Positions 44,521 through 54,291 are shown, counted from the first letter of the stretch. The stretch is DNA of 64,000 bases from an uncultured Flavobacteriales bacterium (GCA_913055685.1 CAJXKC010000005.1:1-64000); one strand, 5' to 3'. Notes: generated by a model not told the origin, from the letters alone. Program-made: numbers and translations.

Positions 44521-45309
44521 ATGAAGCGATTCCTTCTATTGCTCTTCGCCCTATCCTTTTTTGCGAGCTGTGTGCCCAAGAAGCGATTAACCTACCTCCA
44601 AGAAAATAAAGAAAACAAAGCCGATTACAAGCTACAGCGCTCGGCCTATAAGGTACAGCCCAATGACATCTTAAGCATTACCGTACGTTCCTTCGATTTG
44701 GAGACTAGTCAGATGTTTAACATTGCTAATCAATCTGGAACAACGCAATTAATGGCAGGCGACATCCTTTTCTACCTTCAAGGTTACTCTATTGATTTAG
44801 AAGGAAAAATCACCATGCCCGTAGTAGGAGAATTGGCGGTGGCCGATAAGACCATTGAGGAAGTTCAGATTATGGTCGAAACAGAATTAAAAAAATACTT
44901 CACAGAGGAAGCCCTCAATGTGACGGTGCAATTAGCGGGTATACGCTTTTCCGTGGTTGGTGAGGCGAACCGACCCGGGAAGTATGTCATCTACCAGAAC
45001 CAGGTAAACATCTTTGAAGCTTTGGCACAGGCCGGTGACATCTCCATTGTAGGGGACCGGAAGCAAGTGATGATTGTTCGCCAAAAGCCCCAAGGCGATG
45101 TGGAAACCTTTTACCTAGACCTCACCGATGCGAATGTCATCAACGAACCCGGTTACTTTATCCAACCCAATGATGTCATCAACGTACAACCCTTAGTGCA
45201 AAAATCTTACGGGATTGGTACTACTGGTTTTCAAACCTTTTCCCAAATATTATCGGTTTTAGCCTCCACCATTACCTTAATTATCGCTATTAATTCCTTG
45301 AGTAACTAA
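44521..45309 (+). CDS. wza: Polysaccharide export outer-membrane lipoprotein (Wza-type)
   Basis: It forms the outer-membrane exit for capsule or exopolysaccharide. The 262 residues have a lipoprotein signal (LLLFALSFFASC, lipobox Cys at about 18), a Poly_export domain (YKVQPNDILSITVRSF) and two SLBB domains (FSVVGEANRPGKYVIYQNQVNIFEALAQAG). It ends in a hydrophobic helix (SVLASTITLIIAINSL), the probable outer-membrane barrel helix. It overlaps wzc by one base (TAATG). Shorter than E. coli Wza, as is usual in Bacteroidota. Confidence 0.93.
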   Translation: MKRFLLLLFALSFFASCVPKKRLTYLQENKENKADYKLQRSAYKVQPNDILSITVRSFDLETSQMFNIANQSGTTQLMAGDILFYLQGYSIDLEGKITMPVVGELAVADKTIEEVQIMVETELKKYFTEEALNVTVQLAGIRFSVVGEANRPGKYVIYQNQVNIFEALAQAGDISIVGDRKQVMIVRQKPQGDVETFYLDLTDANVINEPGYFIQPNDVINVQPLVQKSYGIGTTGFQTFSQILSVLASTITLIIAINSLSN

Positions 45310-47801
45310 TGGAATCGAATCCTAATTTACGTCCTCAAGAAGAGGAAACTATAGACCTTAAAGCGCTCTTATTCCAAATTTTAAGTGCCTGGCCGCTTAT
45401 TCTCGCCTCGGTAGTGGTAGCTTTAGGTATAGCTTTTTTAGTGAACCGCTACAGCGATCGCATCTACAAAGTCGAATCAGTGGTGATGGTAAAAAGCCAA
45501 GACGACAATTTCGGTGGACTGGAAAGCATGTTGGACTTTGCAGGTATGTCCAATCCAAAATTAGAATTTGAGAATGAGGTCATCATATTAAAATCACGGA
45601 CCCTGACCGAAAGAACTTTAAAACAGTTGAACTTTCAAGTGAGTTATTTTAATGCAGGGCGAGTGCGTTCGGGCGAAGTTTTTCCTGACCCTGGATTCCA
45701 ACTGACCTTTAAGGAAAATCATCCTCAGTTGACCGGTGATTACAAGATATTGTATTCAGCTAAGGAAGACCAATTTGCGATTAGCCTCCCAGACCTCACA
45801 AAAAAAGAAACAAAGCTCATTCTATATCAAGATGAGGTAGAAGGTCAGGATTTAGAATTAGACTTAGGTGATTTGCAAATTTCAGAAGTTCAGCTTTCTT
45901 GGAATGAAAGTTTTGAAAATGAATTCTGCTCCTTTTCCATTATTAAATCAGATGAGTTCAAAAAGAGCGCATTATACAAGAAGGAAGAAGAGCATTTAGA
46001 ATACAGCTTAACCCTTAGGGATATGAAAAGCCTAGTGAAAGAGTATAATGAGGGGTTGAAAATAAATCCAAGCTCAGAAGGGAGTTCAGGTATTACGCTA
46101 AGTATGGAGTCGGCCGTACCTGAAAAAGCCAGTCTGTATTTAAATACGCTGATTCAGGAATATCTTGCTCTTAATTTAGAGTCAAAAAACTCGAATTCGG
46201 CAGGCGCTTTGGAATTCATCAGTACCGAGTTAAAAGGTATTGAAGATTCCTTACGACGGGTGGAACTGAGTATGCAAGCTTTCCAATCCCAGAATCAGGC
46301 GGTGAATCTCAGTGAACAAGGCGCCCAATTGATTGAAAATTTGTTTGAACTCGAAAAAGAAATCGGACTTCTTAAAACCCAGAAGCGTTACTTGCAATAC
46401 TTGCGGGAAGAATTAGCCAATCCGAAAGCGGAAAATCCGCTTCTAGCCCCTGTAGCAGTAGGTATTGAATCTGGCGGTCTTAGCACTAGCGTAGAAAGAA
46501 TTAATGAACTTCTAACAGAGCGTATCAGTCTTTCCATGGCGCAAACCGAAAATAATCCCCGTTTGCGTACGATCGACGCCCAGCTTGTCAAGGCCAAGGA
46601 AGCCCTGGTAGAAAACTTAGTAAGTTTGGATCAAAGTCTGAGCTTCTCCCTGCGCAATCAAGAAGTAAAATTGATACAATTGGATCAACAGGTTCGTACT
46701 TTACCCGCCACGGAATTGCAATTGGTGAATATCAAACGACAAGCCCAGCTTAATGAAAACCTATACTTATTCCTCAAAGAGAAACAAGCGGAAACGGCTA
46801 TTCTATTAGCCGGAAACACGCCAGATATTAAGGTGATCGACCCTGCTCATATTAATGAGATTCCCTTAAAACCGAAAGGAGCATTGAACTATGCTATAGC
46901 GCTTCTATTAGGTATTTTACTACCTACAGGCTTTGTACTAGGTCGCAATTATTTCGATACCAAAATACGGTCGAAAGAGGATTTAGAGAAAATATCCCCT
47001 TTACCGGTGGTGGGTATGATTGGGCATAGTGATCGGGATTCCAATTTGATTGTGGCCCAATTCCCTAAATCAGGTATCGCCGAATCTTTTAGAGCCTTAC
47101 GCTCTAATTTAGGATTCCTCAGTTCTCATAATGGAAAAGCCATTCAGACCATATTATTTACTTCCTCCATTGGGGGCGAAGGGAAAACCTTCATCAGCAT
47201 CAATATGGCTTCCATTTTGGCGGCCAGTGGAAAAAAAACGGTTTTAGTGGGATTGGACTTACGAAAACCTAAAATTTACAATGACTTTGAGCTTTCCAAT
47301 ACGGTTGGGGTCAGTACGGTCTTAAGTGGCCAGGCCGAATTAAAAGAGGCTATTCAAGCCACCCGATTGGATTATTTGGATATCATCTCAGCAGGCCCTA
47401 TTCCCCCCAACCCCTCGGAGCTTATTTTAGGAGAGCGCTTTGCCCAAATGACACAAACCCTGCGTGAACAATACGATTATATTGTATTCGACACCCCACC
47501 CGTGGGTCTAGTAGCCGACACCTTTGAATTAATGAAAACGGTTGACTACAGTTTCTATGTGGTACGGCAAGGCTATACCGATAAAAACCTTCTGGGTTAT
47601 ATCAATGACCGTTATGAGAATAAGGCGGTGAATGATGTGGCTTTAGTTATCAATGACTTTAGTATTTCCAAAGTCTATGGTTATGGTTATGGTTATGGTT
47701 ATGGTTATGGTTATGGTTATGGTTATGGTTATGGTTATGGTTATGGCTCCGCTTATTATGGAGAAGAGGACCAAGAGACAAAAAGGGTCCGAAGGAATTG
47801 A
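45309..47801 (+). CDS. wzc: Tyrosine autokinase / polysaccharide co-polymerase (Wzc-type)
   Basis: An inner-membrane chain-length regulator fused to a cytoplasmic BY-kinase. The 830 residues have a Wzz domain with TM1 (about 30-47), a periplasmic coiled-coil region with GNVR-like part, TM2 (about 527-548, IALLLGILLPTGFVLG), Walker A TSSIGGEGKT (about 619-628), Walker A' VLVGLDLRKPK and Walker B YDYIVFDTPP. The C-terminal tyrosine cluster is a pure Tyr-Gly dipeptide run (12 copies) followed by SAYYGEED. The run is encoded by a hexanucleotide microsatellite, so tyrosine number could change by slippage. Confidence 0.95.
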   Translation: MESNPNLRPQEEETIDLKALLFQILSAWPLILASVVVALGIAFLVNRYSDRIYKVESVVMVKSQDDNFGGLESMLDFAGMSNPKLEFENEVIILKSRTLTERTLKQLNFQVSYFNAGRVRSGEVFPDPGFQLTFKENHPQLTGDYKILYSAKEDQFAISLPDLTKKETKLILYQDEVEGQDLELDLGDLQISEVQLSWNESFENEFCSFSIIKSDEFKKSALYKKEEEHLEYSLTLRDMKSLVKEYNEGLKINPSSEGSSGITLSMESAVPEKASLYLNTLIQEYLALNLESKNSNSAGALEFISTELKGIEDSLRRVELSMQAFQSQNQAVNLSEQGAQLIENLFELEKEIGLLKTQKRYLQYLREELANPKAENPLLAPVAVGIESGGLSTSVERINELLTERISLSMAQTENNPRLRTIDAQLVKAKEALVENLVSLDQSLSFSLRNQEVKLIQLDQQVRTLPATELQLVNIKRQAQLNENLYLFLKEKQAETAILLAGNTPDIKVIDPAHINEIPLKPKGALNYAIALLLGILLPTGFVLGRNYFDTKIRSKEDLEKISPLPVVGMIGHSDRDSNLIVAQFPKSGIAESFRALRSNLGFLSSHNGKAIQTILFTSSIGGEGKTFISINMASILAASGKKTVLVGLDLRKPKIYNDFELSNTVGVSTVLSGQAELKEAIQATRLDYLDIISAGPIPPNPSELILGERFAQMTQTLREQYDYIVFDTPPVGLVADTFELMKTVDYSFYVVRQGYTDKNLLGYINDRYENKAVNDVALVINDFSISKVYGYGYGYGYGYGYGYGYGYGYGYGSAYYGEEDQETKRVRRN
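47676..47747 (+). repeat. TATGGT hexanucleotide microsatellite in wzc
   Basis: Eleven perfect TATGGT units and a final TATGGC encode (Tyr-Gly)12, the phosphorylatable tail of the kinase. Length changes by whole units stay in frame. Confidence 0.9.
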
Positions 47802-47892
47802 AAGTGATTAAATTTTGAAATTCCTTTAAACTCTTAAAGTCTATTATCTTGAATACAAAGAAAAAAGACGGCTGAAACTAACCAGAACCACC

Positions 47893-48687
47893 CTACCTAT
47901 ATTTATTTGCTATTCTATACTTGATATACTGAAATATAGTTGGGTGATAGAAAATAGTATTATCCGTTAAGTTGGGATTCTTTATTCTAGGTAACTGGGC
48001 AATATCATCCGTTTCAGTTAAAATTTTATTCAAGCTTGCTGCTGTGTATTTCATACCTCGCCAGTTCAAGCTCATGTAAGTATCTTCTGGTTTAGGCAGA
48101 AATTTCTCTTGGTAAATAATATCACCTGAATCAACACCTGAGTCAACCCAAAAAATTGTGTACCCAATTTTATCTATTTCATCTTTATAAATTGCCCAAA
48201 ATGAAGAATGCACCCCTCGATAATATTGAGTGATTCCGGGGTGTGCGCCAATTACTCGGCCATCCACAATATCTCTAACCTTCTTCGATACCCAATAAGG
48301 CGTATGAATAATAATTAAATCTGGATTTAAGTCTTTCATCCATGATAAAACATTGGGATCATCATAGGACGACGTATACATAATATTTTCTTCAAACTCT
48401 TCAAGAACCTTATTTATGGAGTCTTTATGGAAAAGGCTATGATATACCCTTTTATCCCTTCTTCTATTCAGTAGAGTGTACAATAACCTCTCCATGATCT
48501 GGAATAAAACCTTCCATATCCCTTGTTTCCTAATTGCTATCTTTAGAAACTTAAAATTAATACCATTATTTTTCTGGTTCGCGACAACGGCACCAACTAT
48601 ATTATGCTGACCTTTTAATAGGGTTGCCAGGGTATTTAAATTGTGTAACGATGAACCCGTCAGAACGAGAATACGAGAATTAATCAT
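47893..48687 (-). CDS. Formyltransferase-like enzyme
   Basis: The 264 residues from ATG 48687 have an N-terminal Rossmann-like part (ILVLTGSSLHNLNTLATLL) and the formyl-transfer domain with DLIIIHTPYWVS, GAHPGITQYYRGVHSSFWAI and the loop VDSGVDSGDIIYQEKF. The family catalytic triad Asn-His-Asp appears here as GAHPG and DSGD, with Ala-His replacing Asn-x-His as in many surface-sugar formyltransferases. Likely N-formylates an amino sugar. Last gene of the minus-strand locus; overlaps the deacetylase gene by 8 bp. Codon use looks more AT-rich than that of wza-wzc. Confidence 0.82.
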   Translation of the reverse strand: MINSRILVLTGSSLHNLNTLATLLKGQHNIVGAVVANQKNNGINFKFLKIAIRKQGIWKVLFQIMERLLYTLLNRRRDKRVYHSLFHKDSINKVLEEFEENIMYTSSYDDPNVLSWMKDLNPDLIIIHTPYWVSKKVRDIVDGRVIGAHPGITQYYRGVHSSFWAIYKDEIDKIGYTIFWVDSGVDSGDIIYQEKFLPKPEDTYMSLNWRGMKYTAASLNKILTETDDIAQLPRIKNPNLTDNTIFYHPTIFQYIKYRIANKYR

Positions 48688-49459
48688 TGTGCCTTCTTGA
48701 ATTATGAATTTTAGAGTAAACGGGAAAAACAATTGACTTCACTATATTCTTAAATCTTCTTTTTATTCTGGCCCTTTTTATTCCTTTCAACTCACATAAT
48801 TTAGTGATTTCCTTCAAGCTTGTACCTGCTTTTGGGTAGAACCGTCCAAAGACTCGCGCCCCTCCTATATCTCTAGTTTTTAAATACGGTTCTGAATCAA
48901 ACACATACCTAAAACCATTATCATACGCCGCCATGTAGGAATTATAATTTGAGTCACCTCCTGGTATGGAGCAACATTTCACGGAATCATTTAATATCTC
49001 CTCTAAAATTCGCCTACTTTGCTTCCACTCATCTTGCATTTCCCTGTAAGATAGGCTCCTAAAAACATTCGGATGGGTGTGAGAATGAGATCCTATTATA
49101 TGTCCTCGCTGGTGTAAATCAATTATCTCAGACTCATTCAAAAAATATTTGTCTCCAATTAAACTTGTGGTTATGAAGAAATGCCCCTTAACCCCATATT
49201 TTTCTAAACACTCCGCTATAAACATAGCCGACTTTCCTCCATCATCAAAAGTTAGCAAGGTCCCACTATCATGTTTCTCAATCTCATTAATTGTTATGAT
49301 GTCCTTCCTCAGTTTTACTATGATTTCAATATTCTCAATAAACTCACTAACCTTATGTTTATAAGGCAGAGCGCTTTCCCTCTGGAAACCTGAGTCCCTG
49401 GGATTATCTACGACCTCATGATATAGAAATGTTAAAAATGAGTTTTTCCCGTTTGTCAT
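48680..49459 (-). CDS. NodB-type polysaccharide deacetylase
   Basis: The 259-residue protein has the NodB metal-site motifs LTFDDGG and GSHSHTHPN. An N-terminal TFLYHEVVD matches the YHxV opening of this family, and a basic C-terminal helix region follows. It removes N-acetyl groups from surface or precursor sugars. No signal peptide is obvious, so it may act on a cytoplasmic precursor. Coupled to the formyltransferase downstream, suggesting deacetylation then formylation of one sugar. 236 bp of very AT-rich DNA without visible genes separate it from the next upstream gene, and this is where its promoter should lie. Confidence 0.85.
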   Translation of the reverse strand: MTNGKNSFLTFLYHEVVDNPRDSGFQRESALPYKHKVSEFIENIEIIVKLRKDIITINEIEKHDSGTLLTFDDGGKSAMFIAECLEKYGVKGHFFITTSLIGDKYFLNESEIIDLHQRGHIIGSHSHTHPNVFRSLSYREMQDEWKQSRRILEEILNDSVKCCSIPGGDSNYNSYMAAYDNGFRYVFDSEPYLKTRDIGGARVFGRFYPKAGTSLKEITKLCELKGIKRARIKRRFKNIVKSIVFPVYSKIHNSRRHND

Positions 49460-49695
49460 ACTTTTTTATTTACAATATTGGAATGATTAGTATTTCATTT
49501 ATCGATATACTCGGATATCAATCCATAGATAATGTGAGTTCTATATTCTATAAAAGTGTTGAATTAATTAATTTAAAGAAAAGCTCATATTCATATTAAT
49601 AAATGAACGATGTTAAAAAAATGAGAAACGAGAAATTAAGTAAAGTACTTTAAAACCTCTCTCCGGAACCCTAGCAATGGAACGTAACCTTTTCC

Positions 49696-50517
49696 TCAAT
49701 CAATGGAATACTCTAAAATAAAATAAGGACCATCTGCCAATTCCAGCACTTCCGCCCCTTGGGTTACACTGAGCGTGCCTCGCCAAATTATCTTCTTCGC
49801 TCCATTTTCCAAGGGCAAAAAGGCGCCAGGGTAAGGACGCGTGGTAGCGCGCACCAAACGATCCACTTCACTGCGGGTCATCGAATACCTTATTTCTCCA
49901 TCTTCAGGCTTTCGCCCCTCCCAATAAGTGGCCCTACTTTCATCTTGAACCTCCGCTTTTAATTCCCCCGACACCAAATCTGGCCAAATATTTTGAATCA
50001 AATGAACATGGGCTTCATTCACTTTCTCGTAGAGGTTAGTAGCCGTTTCCGAGAGGCTCAGTGGTATTTCATACTGTCCTAATAGTGCCCCTGTATCAAC
50101 CCCTTCGTCCATTTTAAAGAAGCTGACTCCGGTTTTATCTAAACCTTTCAAAATAGCCCAGGGCACCGCCGCTCGCCCTCGGCCTTGGGGCAACAAAGTC
50201 GGATGCGCACCGATGGCCCCTTGTTTGGGCGTTTCAATAACTTCCTTCGAAGCGATTTGCGACCAACCAATTATAAAAAGCCAATCGATTTGATATTGCT
50301 TCAAGGCTTCAATCGCCTCCGCGTCATTGATGTGATCGATTTTGACTAAAGGTACCTTTTTCTCTTCTGCCAATCGGTCCAAGTAAATACGTCCTGACTT
50401 CTTTTTCGCTTTATGGTCGTGTAGCGTGATGAACAAATCAAATTGCCCCCCTACCTCATAAACCGCTTCGATACAACTCAAACCGATTTGAACACAAGTA
50501 CAAAATGCTATTTTCAT
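49696..50517 (-). CDS. Methionyl-tRNA-formyltransferase-like sugar formyltransferase
   Basis: The 273 residues from ATG 50517 have LFITLHDHKAKKK, IGWSQIASKEVI, GAHPTLLPQGRGRAAVPWAI and DEGVDTGALLGQ (catalytic His and Asp), then a C-terminal FMT-like barrel (RLVRATTRPYPGAFLPL). It resembles the ArnA/FMT family acting on nucleotide-linked amino sugars. The TAATG overlap with the sugar-transferase gene fixes the start; the upstream open frame lies inside that gene. Composition is noticeably higher in GC than both flanking segments. Confidence 0.87.
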   Translation of the reverse strand: MKIAFCTCVQIGLSCIEAVYEVGGQFDLFITLHDHKAKKKSGRIYLDRLAEEKKVPLVKIDHINDAEAIEALKQYQIDWLFIIGWSQIASKEVIETPKQGAIGAHPTLLPQGRGRAAVPWAILKGLDKTGVSFFKMDEGVDTGALLGQYEIPLSLSETATNLYEKVNEAHVHLIQNIWPDLVSGELKAEVQDESRATYWEGRKPEDGEIRYSMTRSEVDRLVRATTRPYPGAFLPLENGAKKIIWRGTLSVTQGAEVLELADGPYFILEYSID

Positions 50518-51080
50518 TAGTAAGCGGGTGGTTTTTTGGTGAAATAAACGAGGGTCTTCCCTAATATTCTCAAATCCATCAGAAGGGAAACTTGCTGGGC
50601 GTATTCCCCATCGAAAGCTGCTTTTTGCTCTGGCGGCATATTGTCGTAGGAATTGACCTGAGCCCAACCGGTAAGTCCCGGTCTTAAGTTTATGGCCCCA
50701 TTGACTCTACGCATTTCAATTAAGCTCTCCTGGCTGGGAATGGGAGGACGTGGGCCAATAAAGGACATATCGCCTTTCAGCACATTCACAAACTGCGGCA
50801 ATTCATCTAAATTGGTACGTCGAATGAATTTTCCAAAAGGTGTAATACGAAGTTTATGCCGTTCATGGGATTCTACATTAGGCGTCTTTAGAGGCATGCT
50901 ACGAAATTTGTAGAAGCGAAAAGCTTGTCCGCCCTTACCGATACGGTCATGAGAAAAAATCGGGTGACCACCATCTTGCACCAAAATAATTAGAGCTATA
51001 AGTCCAAATAATGGCGCTAAGACAATTAATAAGAAAAGTGCAAATACTATATCAAAGAACCTTTTCAGCAAAGAGTACAT
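50517..51080 (-). CDS. Initiating sugar-phosphate transferase (WcaJ/PglC family)
   Basis: It transfers a sugar-1-phosphate to undecaprenyl phosphate, starting repeat-unit assembly. The 187 residues from ATG 51080 have one reentrant membrane helix (FFDIVFALFLLIVLAPLFG), then IFSHDRIGKGGQAFRFYKFRSM, RRTNLDELPQFVNVLKGDMSFIGPRPP with the catalytic Asp-Glu, and RPGLTGWAQVN. It is the short PglC-like form without extra N-terminal TM helices. It starts 4 bp after the PIG-L gene stop. Confidence 0.94.
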   Translation of the reverse strand: MYSLLKRFFDIVFALFLLIVLAPLFGLIALIILVQDGGHPIFSHDRIGKGGQAFRFYKFRSMPLKTPNVESHERHKLRITPFGKFIRRTNLDELPQFVNVLKGDMSFIGPRPPIPSQESLIEMRRVNGAINLRPGLTGWAQVNSYDNMPPEQKAAFDGEYAQQVSLLMDLRILGKTLVYFTKKPPAY

Positions 51081-51084
51081 CGCG

Positions 51085-51765
51085 CTAAGGATTAATGATA
51101 TGCATAGCGGTTTGGAATGCCTCACAAAGGTTTTTACCTACCTGGGCCCCTCGTGTTAAAGCCAATGCTCTAATCGCTTCATCACTGCGCGGATGGGGAT
51201 AATCGCGCATTACGCCTTCATAGGAATACAAGGCTTTCATCTTTGCCCGCAATCCTTCTTCCCCAATTTCTATAAAGGTATCTGGGCGGAAATTTTGACC
51301 ATCAACAGGGAAGGCCCAATCGGTACTAGAGGGAATTTCCATGAAATACAGGCCTTGAATGGGCTTTACCGGTTTGCGTTGGTACAATCGAGCCGCGGCC
51401 TGACAGGCTTTGCTCGTATGGTAATGATCATTGTTTAAATCATAGGGGTGATGCGTAAAAACGAAATCGGGCTCAATTTCTTCGATCACCTTTTCAATAA
51501 ATTGTACCAATTCCAAATGGGGGATAGTATTGAATTTGATATTAGGAAATGGTCCCAAAATAGGCGCTTCGGCGCCCATGTATTTTTGAGCTTGAGCCGT
51601 ATGTGCCTTCAGCTCATCTACATCAGGTCGATGCCGGCGAGCATCTACATCACCTGATAAAATCAAGTTATAGACTTTATGTCCGGCTTGTGAAAGAATG
51701 TAAGAACTTCCGCCAAAACCTAGAGCTTCATCGTCTGGATGGGCGGTTACAGTTAAAAAAATCAT
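51085..51765 (-). CDS. PIG-L-family zinc deacetylase
   Basis: LmbE-type N-deacetylase of 226 residues with the zinc motif AHPDDEALGFGG (from residue 8), FTHHPYDLNNDHYHTSKA (distal His) and a typical HPRSDEAIRALA end. It probably removes an acetyl group from a nucleotide- or lipid-linked GlcNAc-type sugar in the surface polysaccharide pathway. It overlaps the glycosyltransferase gene by 4 bp and precedes the initiating transferase. Confidence 0.9.
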   Translation of the reverse strand: MIFLTVTAHPDDEALGFGGSSYILSQAGHKVYNLILSGDVDARRHRPDVDELKAHTAQAQKYMGAEAPILGPFPNIKFNTIPHLELVQFIEKVIEEIEPDFVFTHHPYDLNNDHYHTSKACQAAARLYQRKPVKPIQGLYFMEIPSSTDWAFPVDGQNFRPDTFIEIGEEGLRAKMKALYSYEGVMRDYPHPRSDEAIRALALTRGAQVGKNLCEAFQTAMHIINP

Positions 51766-52517
51766 TTTATATAATACCTAAATACACCATTAATAGCCCA
51801 AATGAAAGTGAAATATGACGACTCGATTATAGACAAATTTTGAGATTTCCGTAGGAACACATAATGCTTAAAAAACAACTTCCATTTCTTTGAAGTTGCA
51901 GAATCTTCATGTTGCCTATAATAGGCAGTTATTTCTTTAAATGGCAAGGAGGTATAACCAAGGCTTAATATTTTTAGCCAAAGAGCATAATCCTGCTTTC
52001 GTCGATCCAAGCTCATATATTGTTTTCCGAGAACTTTCGCATCATATATGGCTGTAAGACAACTTATTTCTGTTCTTCTCAATAATCCATAATAATTAAC
52101 TGGTTTTGAGCTAACTATTAGGGTCTTAGATAATATCCTTCCGTCTGAAGTAATATACCCATAACTACTGTGTGAAAAGACAGCATTATTATGCACCATA
52201 TAGGAAAGATGCTTTTCAATCCTATTCAATTCCCATACATCGTCTGAATCGATAAAAGTGATAAATCGACCAACTGCATTTCGGATTCCTAAATTTCTTG
52301 CCGCACCTGCTCCCGAATTTTGATCTAATTCAAATAACCTTATTCTTTCGTCTTTTTCAACTAGATGTTTTAAATAGAGTTTTTCGTCCGGATCAGAGCC
52401 ATCATCGACTATTATCCACTCAAAAGATTTAAAGCTCTGGTTTACAACTGAACTAAAAGTTTCGTTAAAATACTTTGAACCATTAAAAAAAGAAGTAATA
52501 ATACTTACTTTACTCAT
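51762..52517 (-). CDS. Family 2 glycosyltransferase
   Basis: The 251-residue GT-A enzyme has SIITSFFNGSKYFNETFSSV, EWIIVDDGSDPDE, and DXD motif FITFIDSDDVWE, followed by AYYRQHEDSATSKKW. It adds one sugar of the repeat unit; donor and acceptor cannot be told. Four-base overlaps on both sides place it within the polysaccharide operon. From here to about 62.8 kb the DNA is clearly AT-rich. Confidence 0.92.
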   Translation of the reverse strand: MSKVSIITSFFNGSKYFNETFSSVVNQSFKSFEWIIVDDGSDPDEKLYLKHLVEKDERIRLFELDQNSGAGAARNLGIRNAVGRFITFIDSDDVWELNRIEKHLSYMVHNNAVFSHSSYGYITSDGRILSKTLIVSSKPVNYYGLLRRTEISCLTAIYDAKVLGKQYMSLDRRKQDYALWLKILSLGYTSLPFKEITAYYRQHEDSATSKKWKLFFKHYVFLRKSQNLSIIESSYFTFIWAINGVFRYYIK

Positions 52518-53071
52518 TTAAAATTATTTAAAACTTCCATAGTTTCTTTTACCTGATAATCAAAAGCATTTGTTTTTAACAACTTACTTATAACAGCATC
52601 GTCAAACCTATACTTAATATGCTTAGCGGGCACACCAACAACGATTGAATAAGAATCTACATCCTTTAAAACGACCGAATTACTTCCAATAACGGCACCT
52701 CGGCCAATTTTAACTCCAGCACGAACTGTCACTTTTGTTCCAATCCAAACATCATCTTCAATGATAGTAAGCTTCTTTTTTGACTGTTTGTACAAAAGCG
52801 TTGATGTTGAAAAATTCCGGTAATCATGATCCATACCACCAATTGATATAAAAGATGCTATAGAACAATAATTACCAATGACAGCTCTGTCAATTAATGA
52901 ATAATCACCAATATAAGTACAATGACCCACTTTTGTATTTGACAATTTAACAGAGCCTTCAATACGACAATTTTTTCCAATATGATTATTTTTAAACCAA
53001 CCAGTAACTCTATGCTTTATATGAAAATAATTAAATTTTAAATTACTTAAAAAGATCCTAATCATTATCAA
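52514..53071 (-). CDS. Hexapeptide-repeat acetyltransferase
   Basis: The 185-residue LbH protein has repeats IGKNCRIEGSVKLSNTKVG, DDVWIGTKVTVRAGVKIG and RGAVIGSNSVVLKDVDSYSI, ending VVGVPAKHIKYRF, the WbbJ/CatB-type C-terminus. It would O- or N-acetylate a surface sugar. Overlaps by 4 bp with genes on both sides. Confidence 0.88.
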   Translation of the reverse strand: MIMIRIFLSNLKFNYFHIKHRVTGWFKNNHIGKNCRIEGSVKLSNTKVGHCTYIGDYSLIDRAVIGNYCSIASFISIGGMDHDYRNFSTSTLLYKQSKKKLTIIEDDVWIGTKVTVRAGVKIGRGAVIGSNSVVLKDVDSYSIVVGVPAKHIKYRFDDAVISKLLKTNAFDYQVKETMEVLNNFK

Positions 53072-54291
53072 TCCACTATTTTAAATCTATCATTAAACAA
53101 CATTAAAACATAAAATAACAATAAATCCCAAAAGAAAAAGCCACCTAAGGCAAGGCTTGTCAAGAAGTAAACCAAGATTAAAGCAATACTATTCCAAGAC
53201 CAACTAATGGCTATATTCATCCAAAAAATAAAGTAGATAATAAAAAATAATGCTCCAGACTCTACTAAAACCACTGCATAAAGATTATGAAGCACATTAG
53301 AAACTGAGCCTAAGCTTTCCGTTAGTAAACGATTCTCATTGTACCCCACACCTAATAGTAAAGCATCCGTGTCTCGCCTAGACCAACTATTCAATCCACT
53401 AATGATCAGATCTGATCGATTTGAAGAAATACTATTTAAATCTCTTTTACCAAAATCTATGCTAATACGATCATAAAGATTATTAAGATAGCCAAGGTAA
53501 TTAGCAACGAACATTGCAACTACTATACCTGAAATTAAGCCAATCTTAGCATTGAATGTTATTTTCATCGATCTTCGAGAAACCAATAACAATAATAATA
53601 TCACATATATAATGAATGCCATCTTTGATAGAGTACTTATTACAACAATGGTATAAAAAATTAACTCCAGTAAATATTTAACTTTAATTTCTTTAACCTT
53701 AGTAACTGACAAGGCTAATCCAAACAAGCCATAACGGGCAAAATAATTTGGGTCTCCTATTCCTCCTACCATTCGGTATACCACCTCATTCTCAACATAT
53801 TGACCTCTTCCAGTTGAATAGATCAACCCCCACAAGAAAGACGTTAAAACTCCATAGAACCAAGCTTTTGATATGACAGTATAACTTGTACTTGCGAAAA
53901 TTCCACTAAGAAATAAAATAAAAAAATAGAAGAAAGTTAGCTCCAAAGCAAACCGAAATTTTAGCTCAAAGATTAATTTTGATATTTCTAGAAAAAAAAT
54001 TAACGTTAGTAAGATAAAATGATTTGAAAAACGCACTAACTTGAGCTTCTGCGTACTAATTTGAATTACAAATAAAAAAGGAATAAGACTTCCTACCCCA
54101 GGCAATATTAGAACATTATACAAACCTACATTAACTAATGTGGTAAAGATGATAAAGCTATTCCGATGTACTGCAAAATTAGTAACTGTAAACAAATAGA
54201 CTCCGAGTGATAAAAGGACCGGCCAGCTGAATCCAAAATAGCCACCAATGAATAAGATTGAAATGTAACCCAATAAATATAATCTATCCAT
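53068..54291 (-). CDS. wzy: O-antigen/capsule polymerase (Wzy-like)
   Basis: The 407 residues have about eleven hydrophobic helices, including a Phe/Leu-rich block and a large loop at roughly 270-320 (SRRDTDALLLGVGYNENRL). This region GxGxN near HNLYAVVLVESG matches the O-antigen ligase/polymerase pattern (H-N-x-x-x...E-x-G). Polymerises repeat units in the periplasm. Wzy proteins are poorly conserved, so the call rests on topology, the HN/ESG motif and context. Overlaps neighbours by 4 and 8 bp. Confidence 0.8.
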   Translation of the reverse strand: MDRLYLLGYISILFIGGYFGFSWPVLLSLGVYLFTVTNFAVHRNSFIIFTTLVNVGLYNVLILPGVGSLIPFLFVIQISTQKLKLVRFSNHFILLTLIFFLEISKLIFELKFRFALELTFFYFFILFLSGIFASTSYTVISKAWFYGVLTSFLWGLIYSTGRGQYVENEVVYRMVGGIGDPNYFARYGLFGLALSVTKVKEIKVKYLLELIFYTIVVISTLSKMAFIIYVILLLLLVSRRSMKITFNAKIGLISGIVVAMFVANYLGYLNNLYDRISIDFGKRDLNSISSNRSDLIISGLNSWSRRDTDALLLGVGYNENRLLTESLGSVSNVLHNLYAVVLVESGALFFIIYFIFWMNIAISWSWNSIALILVYFLTSLALGGFFFWDLLLFYVLMLFNDRFKIVD

